64,000 nucleotides of DNA from Ophiosphaerella korrae (Eukaryota; Ascomycota; Dothideomycetes; Pleosporales; Phaeosphaeriaceae): contig JALNQF010000002.1 in NCBI GenBank assembly GCA_028456385.1, positions 62,001 through 126,000 of the forward strand, in the 5' to 3' direction. The position numbers were made by a program, and so were the translations under genes. Shown piece by piece: positions 1 through 11,479 of the stretch. The notes beneath the pieces were generated by a model. It saw only the letters and a list, made by a program, of their open reading frames with translations, was not told where the DNA came from and did not search any database. Every line of letters starts with the position of its first letter. Position 1 is the stretch's first letter.

Positions 1-574
1 GCAGTCATAGAAGCGAGCGTCCGTGCGAGCCACTTATTTTCTGTGCAAAAGAGCCTGTCAGTGCGGCCATTGCCACGGATTGGGAGCAATACTGACCCAC
101 TCGCTGGCTGATAAAGTCTTTTGTCGCCTCGTACGTGCTCATATATACAGCCCAGGTCGGGATGTAGCCAAGCAACATGGGGCCGAGCCCTCTGTACAGC
201 CCTCGCACGCCATCTTCTATCCAGATGATGCGCGCAGTGCCTGTGAGGCCCTTGTACACAGTGCGTGTAGGCCCAGTATACTTCCTCGGGCGAAAAGAGC
301 CCTGGGCCTGGAGGCGAGTTTTGATGACATCAAGCGGACATGTGACGATGCCCGAGGCGACGCCTGCAGAAGCTCCGCACAGCGCATTGACTGGGCCATC
401 GGGCAGCTTTGCAACTCGGAGGGCGAGCACAGCAATGGGTGAGGTCCAGTTCGGGTGGGTGTTTGAAGCTGACATGGCCCGCGGAGGAATGGCTACTGGG
501 GTAGGCGCATAGCGATTGGGAGCGGAAGCGGAGGCGGAAGGCGGGGACGGCGGCTGATGGGGCTCTGTGGACAT
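1..574 (-). CDS. YIA6: Mitochondrial NAD+-type carrier (SLC25 family), 3' part outside window
   Basis: Mitochondrial carrier family protein, most like yeast Yia6/Yea6, which move NAD+ across the inner mitochondrial membrane. Exon 1 is 574..97, intron 96..41 (56 nt, donor GTCAGT, acceptor TTTTGCACAG), exon 2 runs from 40 off the window. The N-terminal ~55 residues are Pro/Ser/Ala-rich. The first carrier repeat follows, with the signature PLDVIKTRLQ and then GLYRGLGPMLLGYIPTWAVY, the match that points to the NAD+/pyrimidine-nucleotide branch. After the intron the frame continues NKWLARTLASMTA, the usual start of the next helix in this branch. The start is the only upstream ATG in frame. The gene is divergent from QCR7. 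The substrate call is inferred from resemblance; a pyrimidine-nucleotide or flavin carrier is the alternative. Confidence 0.82.
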
Positions 575-1067
575 GTTACGGGCTAGAAAGGCATGGCGAT
601 TAGCTTTTTGCTGGATACAGGGCCGCTTGTGGGAGGTGCGTACATGCCGTCGTCCCCTGTGGTAACCCCGCAGCCCGCGGGCACTCTACGAAAAGCAGAC
701 CACTAGCCGTCCTCCATTGACGGGCACAAGCAAATCAAAAGTAGGAGCTGTCGCGGGGCGAGGAGAGCTGGTGGGGGAGGAGGCGATGATGGGTGAGCAC
801 AGGTGACGTGATAGTGGTGCTGTGTCGTGAGCGTATCTGAATGCAGGAAGCTTGGTCGGTATCAGGGTATCGGAGGTATGATGCAGGCCTCGCTCGCTGG
901 CGGGCATGGCGAGGCTGCTGACTAAAGACCCGGCGCTAGCTCGGTTGGGCCAATGGGGACCAAGACCTTTTGCCTGACGACGGCTTCTGACAGTCGACCA
1001 CCACCGCAATTGACCGCTGCCCGCCCCAGAGACGCCCCCGAGACCCAGCGCCGAACCCCCAGGAACA
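575..1067. promoter_or_regulatory. Divergent intergenic region between carrier gene and QCR7
   Basis: About 490 bp between two start codons facing away from each other. It must hold both promoters and leaders. I see no convincing ORF; the open frames here are short antisense shadows. No specific factor site is claimed. Confidence 0.5.
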
Positions 1068-1635
1068 ATGTCCGCCCCGCATTATGCCGTCTCCATAATG
1101 AAGCGCCCGTGGCTTCAGAACCTGCTGAAGCCCGTAGCCCAGTGGTATGCCAATGCCGCGGGCTACAGGCAGCTCGGCCTCTTGTACGCCGCCCTCGCAT
1201 CCCATGGAGCCGTTGTGGACTCAATTGGACGGCCACGTGCATTGGCTGACGTTAATTGCCTCGCAGGGCCGACGACCTGATCCCCGAGGAGAACAATGTT
1301 GTCCAGACCGCGCTCAAGCGCCTCCCGCCTCAGGTCGCATACGACCGTGTCTTCCGCCTGCGCCGCGCTATGCAGGTACACAGCTCGATTTCCCATGCGG
1401 CAATTCCATACTGAGAGACTCCAGTTATCCATGACGCACCAGCTGTTGCCAAAGGAAGAATGGGTGAAGCCAGATGAAGTGAGGATATCAACGACATATG
1501 GAGAGGAGAGCTTCGTTGCTGACATTTCTGCAGGACCAGCCATACCTTTCTATGCTCATCCACGAGATTGAGGGCGAGATGGCCGAGCGCGAAGACCTCG
1601 AGGCAATGGTCATCAAGAAGAGGAATAGTGCGTAA
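1068..1635 (+). CDS. QCR7: Cytochrome bc1 complex subunit 7 (14 kDa)
   Basis: Small nuclear-encoded subunit of ubiquinol-cytochrome c reductase (complex III), on the matrix side of the mitochondrial inner membrane, needed for assembly around cytochrome b. Four exons: 1068..1183, 1267..1375, 1425..1478, 1534..1635; every junction keeps the frame and gives 126 aa, the usual family length. Recognisable stretches are WYANAAGYRQLGL, ADDLIPEENNVVQTALKRLP, VFRLRRAMQ and LLPKEEWVKPDE, then a charged C-terminus ending VIKKRNSA. Three introns in so short a gene is dense but each has GT-AG ends. The start ATG directly precedes the conserved SAPHYA-type N-terminus. Its divergent neighbour is also mitochondrial. 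Confidence 0.95.
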
Positions 1636-2354
1636 AGCGTCCACCAAGCGAGGTACATAGGGTCGACAAGGGGAATGAAGGCTTATGAGACCGAGGAGAG
1701 ATCGATCATGGATGTGCAATAGAATGTAACATCAGTATATCTCGTATCTATTTATGCATTGGTTCACACGTGCTCTAGCTGTGAGCAAACTCTTGATCAC
1801 GTTGAATTACCGTAGCGAATATCACAAATGAAGGGCTATAACTTATAAAGACACAGACCAAATGAATTTAGCGATTCATCAAGCACGAATAAAGCAATGG
1901 GGTAATTGAGGAATACCGATTCCCACTCAAGGGATGAATGCATGAATGCTCTACGGTGCTAGTAGCGGCCACTCAAGTATCATCCAAACTTGTTGAGTAT
2001 AAATATCCCCAGACCGTGCTAATACCTAACTAGGTACATAATGTATTGATACCATCCCATCACCACCCAAACCCATCTGATTGGAGGCAGTAACACTCGT
2101 ATCGTGATCCGTCAGCAAGTCACATGCACCCGCGTCCCACCCGTTCCCCCGCGTCTCATCGCGTCAGCCCTCGCCACACACGCCAAAACCCCGAATGCCC
2201 CCAAGCACAAAACTGTATTCCTGTTCACGAATTCTACAAAACACAGTACGTTTGACAATGCTTGTCCCAACACCAACTAACCACATGATGTTAGACACCC
2301 CTGTACCAAACCGTCATCACTCCACGTATCTGCATCCGTGAACGCCATCCAAAC
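1636..2354. other. Intergenic, QCR7 3' end and MAG1 5' region
   Basis: About 720 bp, AT-richer just after QCR7 and C-rich nearer MAG1. No supported gene or repeat. Confidence 0.4.
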
Positions 2355-3982
2355 ATGTCGCTGCGACGTTCAGCACGCGTAGCAAGCAGCACCTCTGCGC
2401 CAATTCCCCAGGCCAAAACACGCAAACCCGCCGCGAAAAACGCCAATCTCGAAAGCGCTGCGCCAGTACCCAAGAAGCGCAAGAGCAGAGCTGCACCCCA
2501 AGATGAATCAAAATTGTCAAAGACCGAGTCCGACTTCGCAGTCCCAGACCTGCCTGCTACACCGCTACCAAAAAGGCGCAGAGCAGCGGCGTCGACGTCG
2601 CCCAGCAAGCCGCCCCCGTTCACGCCGACGCCCGCAGGCGTAAGCCTCCTTGCGTCGTCAGCGGAGTACGGGCACCCGCTAGAAGACCTAGCACATGCGA
2701 ACCGGCCAGCAGAGCCGCACGCAACGAACGCGCCGCTCTCGACGCCCGGAGGTTCGCACGTCGTGGCGTACCAATCGTCACCCGCGAAACCCGAGGACCC
2801 GTCTCCCGTGAAGAAGCGCAAGGCGAAGGAGCTTGTGCCACCGGACGTTGGGGCGCTGAGTGCGCCGACGTCGAACATTGACACGCTGCTCAAAGACGCG
2901 GAAGCGCATTTAATCGATGTGGATGCGAAGCTGCGGGGACTGATTGAGAAGCACCAGTGTAAGATGTTTGGCCCTGAGGGGCTGAGGGAGGTTGTGGATC
3001 CGTTTACGGCGTTGGCGAGCTCGATTATAGGACAGCAGGTGCGTTGGTCCTGATGTGTGGAGCCGGCGAACATTGCCGCCTGTATGATGAATGCAAAGTA
3101 CGATGCAGGAGGGTGGTGCGGCTAACACTGGATTCAGGTCTCTGGCCAGGCTGCTGCCTCGATCCGCAAGAAGTTCACGGCCCTCTTCGAAGATACTCAC
3201 CCCTCGTTTCCCTCGCCTACCCAGGTCACGCAAAAGGACATCGCCACGCTCCGCACTGCCGGCCTGTCCCAAAGGAAAGCAGAGTACATATCTGGACTAG
3301 CCGCGAAGTTTGCAGATGGGTCACTCTCCGCGCAAATGCTGGTTAGCGCCAGCGACGAAGAGCTGATTGAGAAGCTAGTGGCGGTTCGGGGCTTGGGGCG
3401 CTGGAGTGTAGAGATGTTTGCGTGCTTTGGACTCAAGAGAATGGACGTGTTTAGCACGGGGGACTTGGGTGTGCAGTAAGTTGTTTTCGCAGCCATGCGC
3501 GTGCCTTGACGGGGCGTGGCTGAGACATGTGTGTGTTTTTGGAGATTGTGCAGCTAACGTTTGGTAGGCGAGGGATGGCGACCTATATTGGGAAAGATAC
3601 CAGTAAGCTCAAGAATAAAGGCGGAAAGTGGAAGTACGTTTCAAGGCCCCACAGCCAAGCAGAGTGTTAGCTCGTTAACCCATTGATCCGCACAAGTTCA
3701 TCTTGCGCGCTGTTTGGATCAAGGGGCACGCCTTTACTCCCCAACACTGGCCCTCTGTGTAGTTGACTGACCTCATACCTGCAGATACATGACTGAGAAA
3801 GAGATGTTAGACATAGCATCCAAATTCTCGCCTTACAGGTACGTTGAGTTTGCGTTCATCTCCGTTGTATTTATCTCGTGCCGCAATCGCATTCATGACA
3901 CTAACAGCTTCATCCGTGCAGGTCGCTTTTTATGTGGTACATGTGGCGAATTGAAGATGTCGATATTAGCGTCATGCAGTAG
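2355..3982 (+). CDS. MAG1: DNA-3-methyladenine glycosylase II (HhH-GPD, Mag1/AlkA type)
   Basis: Base-excision repair glycosylase that removes alkylated purines such as 3-methyladenine from nuclear DNA. Five exons: 2355..3038, 3138..3475, 3568..3633, 3785..3838, 3922..3982, giving 400 aa. Residues 1-170 are a low-complexity Lys/Pro/Ser-rich tail with basic runs (PVPKKRKSR, PLPKRRRAA) that could act as nuclear localisation signals. The catalytic domain starts near residue 185. It contains PFTALASSIIGQQVSGQAA, the helix-hairpin-helix LVAVRGLGRWSVEMF and the GPD-loop FSTGDLGVQRG, whose Asp is the expected catalytic residue. The last exons encode SLFMWYMWRIED, the usual family ending. The long basic N-terminal extension is common in fungal orthologues. 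Confidence 0.93.
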
Positions 3983-6900
3983 GTCTCCGCCGCAATCGAG
4001 TTTAGTCAGTACCGTCTCAGTGAAAGCTCGGGAGAGTAGGTAGAACTTATCCGATAACCTGGTGCTTCGGCCCTTTTCACCTCTGCGTGATGGATGAGAG
4101 ACCTACAGAGAGCTGTAGAAACTTGGTATGTGTCGCCGTAGATAAACGAATGCAGGGAGGGTTGCAGTACATGGACCCGTTGCAATACATCGATTGTCCG
4201 CATCATGTGCTAAGCATGCTTTGGGGTTTATCAGGTAGGCTACTTTTAGTACTATTTCTCGTTTCATTAGTAGTGGTAGCATGTGCCATGGCAGCAGTAT
4301 GTTTATGAGGAATGTACGATCGCCAGCGTACTTCTAATACCCTTTGAAGACTTAGGCTACTGTCAACCACGCATGCATCCCGACTATCGGCTGTGCATCT
4401 GCAACAACACAAGTGTATAGCCGAACGCACATATGTCTTGTATATTCTTCCCTTCCCTCGTGCGCCAATGCCCACGCCAAGGGTCCACTACGTTTGTTGT
4501 GTCACTTCTCCAAGCGTCAGAGGCAACCCGCTGTAGGTGGCCGCAAAAGGTAGATGGAGGGACAACCGATCTCTAAACTCCGGTTGCAATGTGGGTCAAT
4601 TGACTACCTTGAGCCCGGTTGTGTATGGATGGTGATCGCTTCCAATTTTCCGAGGATCCAGATATATGCAGGTAGCCGCCGGGTAGCTGTGCCAGATGGC
4701 AGTTTACAGATAGTGGTGAGTCGGGGATCCCTGAGCTCTGGGCTAAGATGGGACTGATCGTTCCAACAGGATGAGAAGGTCTGTCTTACTCCCTACTAGT
4801 GGTGCAAGGCTGGGGTGTCAGCTGTGGATTGGCGTTACAAACCGGCAGATGAGGCTGTCATAGTATGAAAGGTCTTCGTTGCGCCCTTTAATACTGAGGC
4901 CTAGAGCGGGTGCGATATCGTAGAATTTACTTCGTTCAGGATCAGTTCATGCGGTCGGAAGGTGTGGAGACCCCGTGTATTGGATATGAATGCACGGCCA
5001 GGCGAGACGTGCAACCCAAGATGCATATAACGACTAGGGTAAGACAACATCTCTCGGGCGCAAAAACCTATCCAATGACTGGCGACAGAACGTTGGTGAA
5101 GAGTGTCATACAATTCGAAGATGGCTTGCTGAACTTATTATCCAAACAGATTGACATGAGTTCCGAGGCAGGCCCTAGCTTTAATCTGTAGGAAGAGATT
5201 TCACGCACGACAGAGGCTACATATGCTATCGCTAGATGTCAGGCTGTTGTATGTAACGCGAGTTTGTGCCACTTACCGAGCGGGCTGGCCTAATTTGGGA
5301 GTGAGTGACAGGCAGTGGATTGTTGCTAAACAATTGTCGCTTCTCGAAGATCTAACCTAATATTGTGCATTTTGTTGCGCGATCGAAGGAAGTGAGTTGT
5401 GCAAATTTATCAGTACGTAAGTGAAATCGGGGTAATGCTGTAAAAACGGTGATTGTACAAAGTGTTAGGGAGGAAAAAGGTACATAATTTGCGTGGAGTG
5501 GTAACTATGTGAATTGTTCCACGGCCATTATGATATTCTATCATACAGAAAACTCCTGAGAAATACTGGCTAGATAGGGAGTTTCTTTGATTTGTGGTCT
5601 GACACAATATTCAAGGCTCCTGTGAGGCAGAGCTCATCGAGCCAAAGAATGTTCATGTTCATGTTCAGGTAGTAAGCCAGCGTGTTCTTGTCCCAATTAT
5701 GTCGAAAGGCTTTCCTGGGGAACTTGGATTGGAAAAGGCTCTGGCTATCGCTGGAAACGTTACTCTATCGAAGAGGCAGTGATGGGCCACGGGCGACGCT
5801 GTCGGCCTACACAGTTGTGACCTAGTGTCTGAGGTGGTCAGATCGAGATGTGGTGTTCATTTAACAAACTCTCTATAGGCCTTTGTAGGAATTGTGGGGC
5901 CACAGTGCCTATCCCTGATGACGTGATAAGAAAAGTAAAACACCGTGTGCACTCCATTGGCTACATGATTCATATCTGATAATTTCTGGGGAACAACAGG
6001 GCAGATGCATGTGAGCGTGGAGGTTTCTCTATTTTGGCAGCTGCTGTTAGAGATTAGCCTGCGATGAACGCCGGTCTTGGCAGCCGTTGGCGAGGCTCTT
6101 TTGAATGTTTTTCGCATGGTGTCAAAGGGGGATTGCGGTAAGTGATATTGGGATTGAGGCGAGGGAAATGAGTTGACATGCATGTCTGACGTATCCGGGA
6201 AGCGGAAATGAACAGCGCACGGACAGCAAGGCTGATCAGAATAGCGGCCTCGAGAAAAGCGCCGGGCAGGTCCCTTGTATTTATCAAGGAAATATCATGA
6301 CGCAGTTACCGGAGAGTGGGTGCGGATTGTATATGTTGAAGATTGAGCATGGCAATTGTTGCCGAATGGGGAGCAACAGCCAGGGGTGACTATTAACATG
6401 AGCGATAGGCTGGCTCAATCTAGACAATCGTACGGCTCGTCACTTGACGGGTTCACGGTGGCTGCTCGCTGGCTGGCTGCAGGTGCATTGCTGGACGGTG
6501 GGAGGGAGTGCGGGTTGTTCGGTGCATTATTATATGAACCGGCCGACGTGTTGCATTGCACCTGTGAGACGATGAATCTTGTTCAACTTGTGGAGCAACC
6601 TGGGACGAGCCTCATCGGCCGCGGCGGCTGCGGGTAGTGACGAGTATCAAGACCCGGGCAAACCGTGTGGCGCGCGAGTCCACATCAAGCCACGAACCAA
6701 GCCATGACAGCAGATAGCGATGCAAAGCTGGCCATCTGATTCGGCCGGCCCCGGATGGGGTTTGGGGCAGGCGTGATAATGCCTTGAAAGTTGGAAGCGC
6801 AGGAAGAAACAAGAAGCACAAGCCAGCGTCCAAGCATACGGGTCCGCTGTTGGGAATTGGGAATGCCGAGGGAGATAGCCTGTCAAACAGATGACATTCT

Positions 6901-7554
6901 AGGACCGAGACGCGGACTGCGTCACCTCGCGTTTGCGAGTGTTTAGGCACATGTCAGTGTCAGTCAGTGTAGCAGGAGAGAACCAGAGGATGAGGAGGGC
7001 CATGATTGCGATTGATGAGCAATGACGATGGTCGATGGCGATGATGAGAGTCCCAACAAAGCTTGCTTCGTCGTGATGGATGGGCCGCCAGGGATGGATT
7101 CGTCTCAAATATGCACGTGCAGCCAATTGATATGATCTCCACCCCGAAAACGCTAGTGTCACTAGCGCATCTGGCAGGCACGTCCGCGTCCGCGTCTCCT
7201 GCGCTCCTCCTTTTTCGAACAGCCCGTCGCACTTTGTCCTTCCCTTCCCTCACAACTCGCCTTCAAGTTTCATCCACTCTCGCTTTGCAGACAGTCGACC
7301 TTTCCTGTCGCGCTCTGAGCCTACTAGTTTTAATACTTTCGTTTGCTGTTTCTTCTCCCCTCCCGCGAGCATCCTTCACCCCCCATTCACAGCACTTAGC
7401 CCGTCCCAGGAGCCACGCCAGCTTCTTTTAATATTTACACGTGCGTAGTCTGCCCTTCCTTGGCGCTAGGACTCCCAATTGCTCCCTCGCCTTTGTCTGC
7501 CATTCTCTGCTCACGCTTCTCCATCAGATTCCAGTCCGCCTTCATCCGATCGAA
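3983..7554. other. Long gene-poor stretch before ECM33
   Basis: About 3.6 kb without a gene I can support. Open frames are all under ~125 codons, overlap on both strands and show no recognisable protein. The last ~350 bp (about 7190-7554) are strongly pyrimidine-rich on the plus strand, as expected for the promoter and 5' leader of a highly expressed fungal gene, here ECM33. Confidence 0.45.
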
Positions 7555-8842
7555 ATGCCCTCCATTATGAAGATTGCCCTGCCGGCTCTAGCCGCAGCTG
7601 GCACCGCCTATGGTACGTTGAACACCCAATTGTGTGCTGCCACATCCAAGCCAATCGCTAACACAACAACCACAGCCGCCTGCAGTGCGTCTGCGACGAC
7701 AACTATCCAGAACTCGGGCGATGCCACTGCCCTGGCATCGTGCTCAACTTTCTCCGGCAGCATTGCCATTGCTACCGGCACAACGGACGACATTGTTATC
7801 AGTGGCGTCAAGGTCCTGAACGGCAACTTGGTCGCCTCTAAGAATGCCGACATCAAGCGCATCGGTGCCAGTGACCTCGAGCAGCTCAACGGCGACATGA
7901 ACTTCGACGAATTGACTCGCCTCAACGGCATCGACTTCCCCAAGTTGAAGAAGGTCAATTCCATCAAGTGGAACGCCCTCCCCAACCTCCAGGCCATTGG
8001 TTTCACGGCCTCTGTCGAGGAAGCCAAGTCAATTGACATCCAAAACACTGGTCTTCGCTCCCTCCAAGGTATCAACATCCAGAAGGCCGAGAAGCTCAAG
8101 ATTGCCAACAACGGCTACATCAACGAAATCACCATGCAGCTTGGTAACGTATCCAACGCTCTCGACTTCTCCGACAACAATAAGGCCGTCAAGGTCGATC
8201 TACCCAATTTGATCTGGGCCACCAACCTGACTTTCCGCTTCTGTGGCTCTGTTTCGATGCCCTCGCTCGCCAAGCTCAACGGCTCCCTTGGTCTCTATAA
8301 CAACGATTTCGAGTCTTTCTCCGCGCCCAACCTTACTGAGGTTGGCGAGGCCCTGGCCATCGTTGGAAACGACCAGCTGAACAACCTCACCTTCCCTCTC
8401 TTGACCAAGATCACCGACAATCTCCAGATTGCCAACAACTCCAAGCTTGTCTCCGTGGATGGTCTTCCCGTTCTTAAGAGCATCGGCGGTGCATTTGATA
8501 TCAGCGGTAACATGTCCAAGTAAGTTTCAACGTCATGCCTGTTTATCTCGAATATGACTAACAAGTCACAGGGTCGAAACTCCCAAGCTCGATAACGTTA
8601 AGGGTGCCTTCAACCTCCAGTCGTCCGACAACATCACGGCCGCCTGCAACACATATAAGCCTCTCAAGGACAAGAAGCTCATCCAGGGCTCCTTCTTCTG
8701 CCGTGGCAAGCTCGTTGACCCTAGCACCGAGGGTACCAAGCCCAAGGACCAGACCAACAGCCAAAAGGGAGCTGCTTCCACTCTCAGCGCAATGAACAGC
8801 GCTCTCGGCCTCGCTGCCATGGCTGCTGTCTTCCTCCTATAA
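7555..8842 (+). CDS. ECM33: GPI-anchored cell-wall organisation protein, Ecm33/Sps2 family
   Basis: Surface protein needed for normal cell-wall structure in fungi. Exons 7555..7612, 7676..8519, 8572..8842 give 390 aa. A signal peptide (MPSIMKIALPALAAAGTAYA) is followed by a receptor-L-domain-like body of irregular leucine-rich repeats, for example LEQLNGDMNFDELTRLNGID and LPNLQAIGFTASVEEAKSID. Several N-glycosylation sequons are present. Near the end comes a Cys-containing stretch (AACNTYKP, FFCRGKL), a spacer, and a hydrophobic tail (ALGLAAMAAVFLL) typical of a GPI-attachment signal. The start is the ATG that opens the signal peptide; the longer open frame upstream has no ATG. Intron 1 lies at the signal-peptide end, is 63 nt long and has no stop in frame. 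Confidence 0.94.
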
Positions 8843-10525
8843 ACAGTACATGACGCTGGCGTTTCCATCACAATTGCATAGACTAATCTCATGATCTGGC
8901 TTCCTTTGATAGCGCATACCATACAGCGGGCAAATACTGTCGTCGAGTCCAGCGTTTGGGAGGGTTGGAGTGGATTCGGGGACGAAGTCATTGCACCAGC
9001 ATGCATTACTTGACTGTATCATTTGGCTTGGGTTACGAGGGTCGAATCAGTAGACGTATAATCGACACTCGCTCTGTCGCTGTGGGCTAAAATTTGCCAC
9101 CGCTTGGTGGGTTAACGTGTTTGGTCGGCGCAGGATATATTTGTATATGCCACTCCTTTTCTCTTCCACGTGTGTAGACCTGTTTCTCTTTCCAAATGTG
9201 ATGCTAGTCACACCAAGGACTCTTACGACTTTGTTTCTAATCAATCTCTGACCATCTCGCTTAGGAGGAATCACAGTTGTCGTTCCATGGAAATAACTAG
9301 CGCTTTTGCCTCCGTATTCACTCGACTCGAAGACTTATTCAGCAATTTACAACTTTCTTGACATTGGGTAAAATTACAGTTGAATTTATTGTCTTCACAT
9401 ACTCTTACACCATTATCATCACTATCTTGACATCAATGAACTACGGTTTCGTTACCTCAATTCAATTCTGGTGACTAGTACTTTCCCATTTAGGACTAGC
9501 GTATATATTATATATCCACTTTGGACCTCCATTAGACAAATTCTAGTCTTCACAAACGCATAACAAAAGGTCTTTCTTGCTGCGCTGGGTCTTATCTTCG
9601 TTACATGTTCTTTTCATGTGCTCGAGCTAGCTTCGGAAGGAAATATTAGTGCCGAAAACACATTTTGGGTTAGGCTCCTTCAACAACGCATGCTACCCTG
9701 TAGCCGCTCCACCAGTTCAGAATAAACGCGGTGGTGGGGAACTGCAGTACCGGGATTATGTCGTATCTGCCGGATACCGGAAGATCCTCTGATTGATCTG
9801 ATCCATCTAGACGTAAGCCACATCATACCCTAGCCATGAATCAAGCCTAACGTCTACCCCAGCTTCAGGAACAGCTACTTGTCACTAAGCATACCCAATC
9901 GGCATGACAGTGCTTATGATGCACGTTTGATGTCTGGCGGGTTCATTATACACAGCACTGTCTCTTATCCTCGCTTCATACAGATTTTTATTGCAGTAGT
10001 CTTGTCAGTGCATCTACACCTTGCATCCTGTGCAGGCTGCGACGAAAACGTTGAAGCTTTTAACAGGGGCCAAATACACTGCCACGGTCAAATAGGCTAT
10101 CTCATTTTAGCAAGAATCTGTAAGGGAGACTTTCACGGACCCAAAGTGCATATATACCCCACAAATGTACCACAACAGTTATACCGAGCAAGGCGCTACT
10201 TCCCAATTGGTATGACCTCTTGTGAGAGAGCAATGGTGATCAGCCTGCATGGTGACTCTCATGTGCCAAAGGTTGCAATGGCTTAAACGCCTATCAACCG
10301 GGATGTTCAACTGGGATGTCAGTCTACCCGCTTCCGCGGTGTGGCTAACTGTTTGCTGCTCAGCCATAACCGTTGTCGTTGAAATATTTAAGACCTTCAG
10401 CCGTGGATATTTTTTGGACATCATCCGCATCTCTTTGGTTCCTACTATTATTCAGGGCCAATCTGCCATATTCTCCTTCTTCTTCAAACCTTTTTTTTTT
10501 TTTTTTTTTGCAAAACGCCTCCATT
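8843..10525. other. Intergenic, ECM33 to unknown CxxC gene
   Basis: About 1.7 kb. An open frame at 9879-10286 (135 codons) has no recognisable domain and I do not call it. AT-rich around 9360-9560. Ends with the T19 run just before the next gene. Confidence 0.4.
10491..10509 (+). repeat. Poly-T run (T19)
   Basis: Nineteen consecutive T, 16 bp upstream of the predicted start of the next gene. Poly-T/poly-dA tracts are commonly nucleosome-excluding promoter elements; that role here is an inference. Confidence 0.9.
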
Positions 10526-11479
10526 ATGCACCCTTATCACTTGCCAAAACCTATAATAACAGTGCCTAACAGTATGGTTCAAATGTCAGACACCCATGAA
10601 TTCATCCAGCTGCCACCATTGCGATTAGATACTTCTCAACATAAGGCCCCTCGAAGCTTAGAAATGGAACGACAGCATTCCGTTTCTTCAACCGCATCTT
10701 CATACTCGGGCTATTGTTCAACACCATACACCTCCCCGACCACCATGTTTGCTCCACACTTTGCCCTACAGTCAGACATTCATACCTACAACTTGTCTCT
10801 AACCCCCCCCTACCCTAACGAGCCCCCTTTCCCAGGGCACCGATGCCAATCCTGCCTAGATCGCGGAGAACATGTGCCCACCGAGCCCAACAAGCCCTGC
10901 CCAAGCTGCTTCACCATTAACACCGGCCAACGACGCCCCGGTAAAGCAACCCGCAAGAAGCGCACCGACCGTCACAAATACTCGCGTCTCTCCGCTGACT
11001 CCACCCAGCGCAAAAAGGCCTCCAAAGCAGAGATCGAGGGCGCCAACCGCCGCGACCAGGCCGTCTTCCTCGCCCGCTTACAGAAGCAGCTCCTGGAGAT
11101 CAATCCGCGGCTCCCCAAAGATGCGGCTGGTTGCAGCTACAGAAAGTGGCCGTCGTGGAAGCCGCTAGGCAGCCATAACATCAATAAAGATGTTCAGAGC
11201 CCGGTCCTGTTTAACAAGGAGGATCTCTACAGCTCGGCGTCGCAGGTGCTAGACGACTCAAATATTATCATTGACCATACCGTTAGCGAGCTGAAACAGG
11301 AGGAATCCGAGGCCGCGATGTTGCTCGTGAAGTTCCCTGACTTGCTGCACGAGGTGCAGGGCTTCCTCCAGAGCATCGTGCTCGCGAAGAGGGCGGGGTG
11401 CATTGCGGAGTCGAGCTCGCACCGCGGCTCGACTTCTTTCAGGCCCCCATTTAGCAGTGTGGTGTCGGCAAAGTTGTAG
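10526..11479 (+). CDS. Unrecognised protein with a CxxC-CxxC motif and basic region
   Basis: Single-exon frame of 317 aa from the first ATG after the poly-T run; the frame stays open further upstream but without an ATG. I do not recognise the family. The N-terminal third is Ser/Thr/Pro-rich. Around residues 110-135 there is a paired-cysteine motif (HRCQSCLDRGEHV then PCPSCF), which could bind one zinc ion. It is followed directly by a very basic segment (GKATRKKRTDRHKYSRL) and a helical Arg/Lys/Glu-rich stretch. The C-terminal part is acidic to neutral and looks helical. This order, Cys pair then basic patch, could fit a nucleic-acid-binding protein, but no function is claimed. It is probably a lineage-specific ascomycete protein. 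Confidence 0.6.
   Translation: MHPYHLPKPIITVPNSMVQMSDTHEFIQLPPLRLDTSQHKAPRSLEMERQHSVSSTASSYSGYCSTPYTSPTTMFAPHFALQSDIHTYNLSLTPPYPNEPPFPGHRCQSCLDRGEHVPTEPNKPCPSCFTINTGQRRPGKATRKKRTDRHKYSRLSADSTQRKKASKAEIEGANRRDQAVFLARLQKQLLEINPRLPKDAAGCSYRKWPSWKPLGSHNINKDVQSPVLFNKEDLYSSASQVLDDSNIIIDHTVSELKQEESEAAMLLVKFPDLLHEVQGFLQSIVLAKRAGCIAESSSHRGSTSFRPPFSSVVSAKL

Noticed and set aside
2291..3073. 260-codon minus-strand frame
   Set aside because: It is antisense to MAG1 exon 1, starts without a credible ATG context and its composition mirrors the GC-rich coding strand.
10241..10525. Extending the CxxC gene upstream in the same open frame (start near 10373)
   Set aside because: The extension has no ATG and crosses the T19 run (encoding a Phe string), so the ATG at 10526 is preferred.
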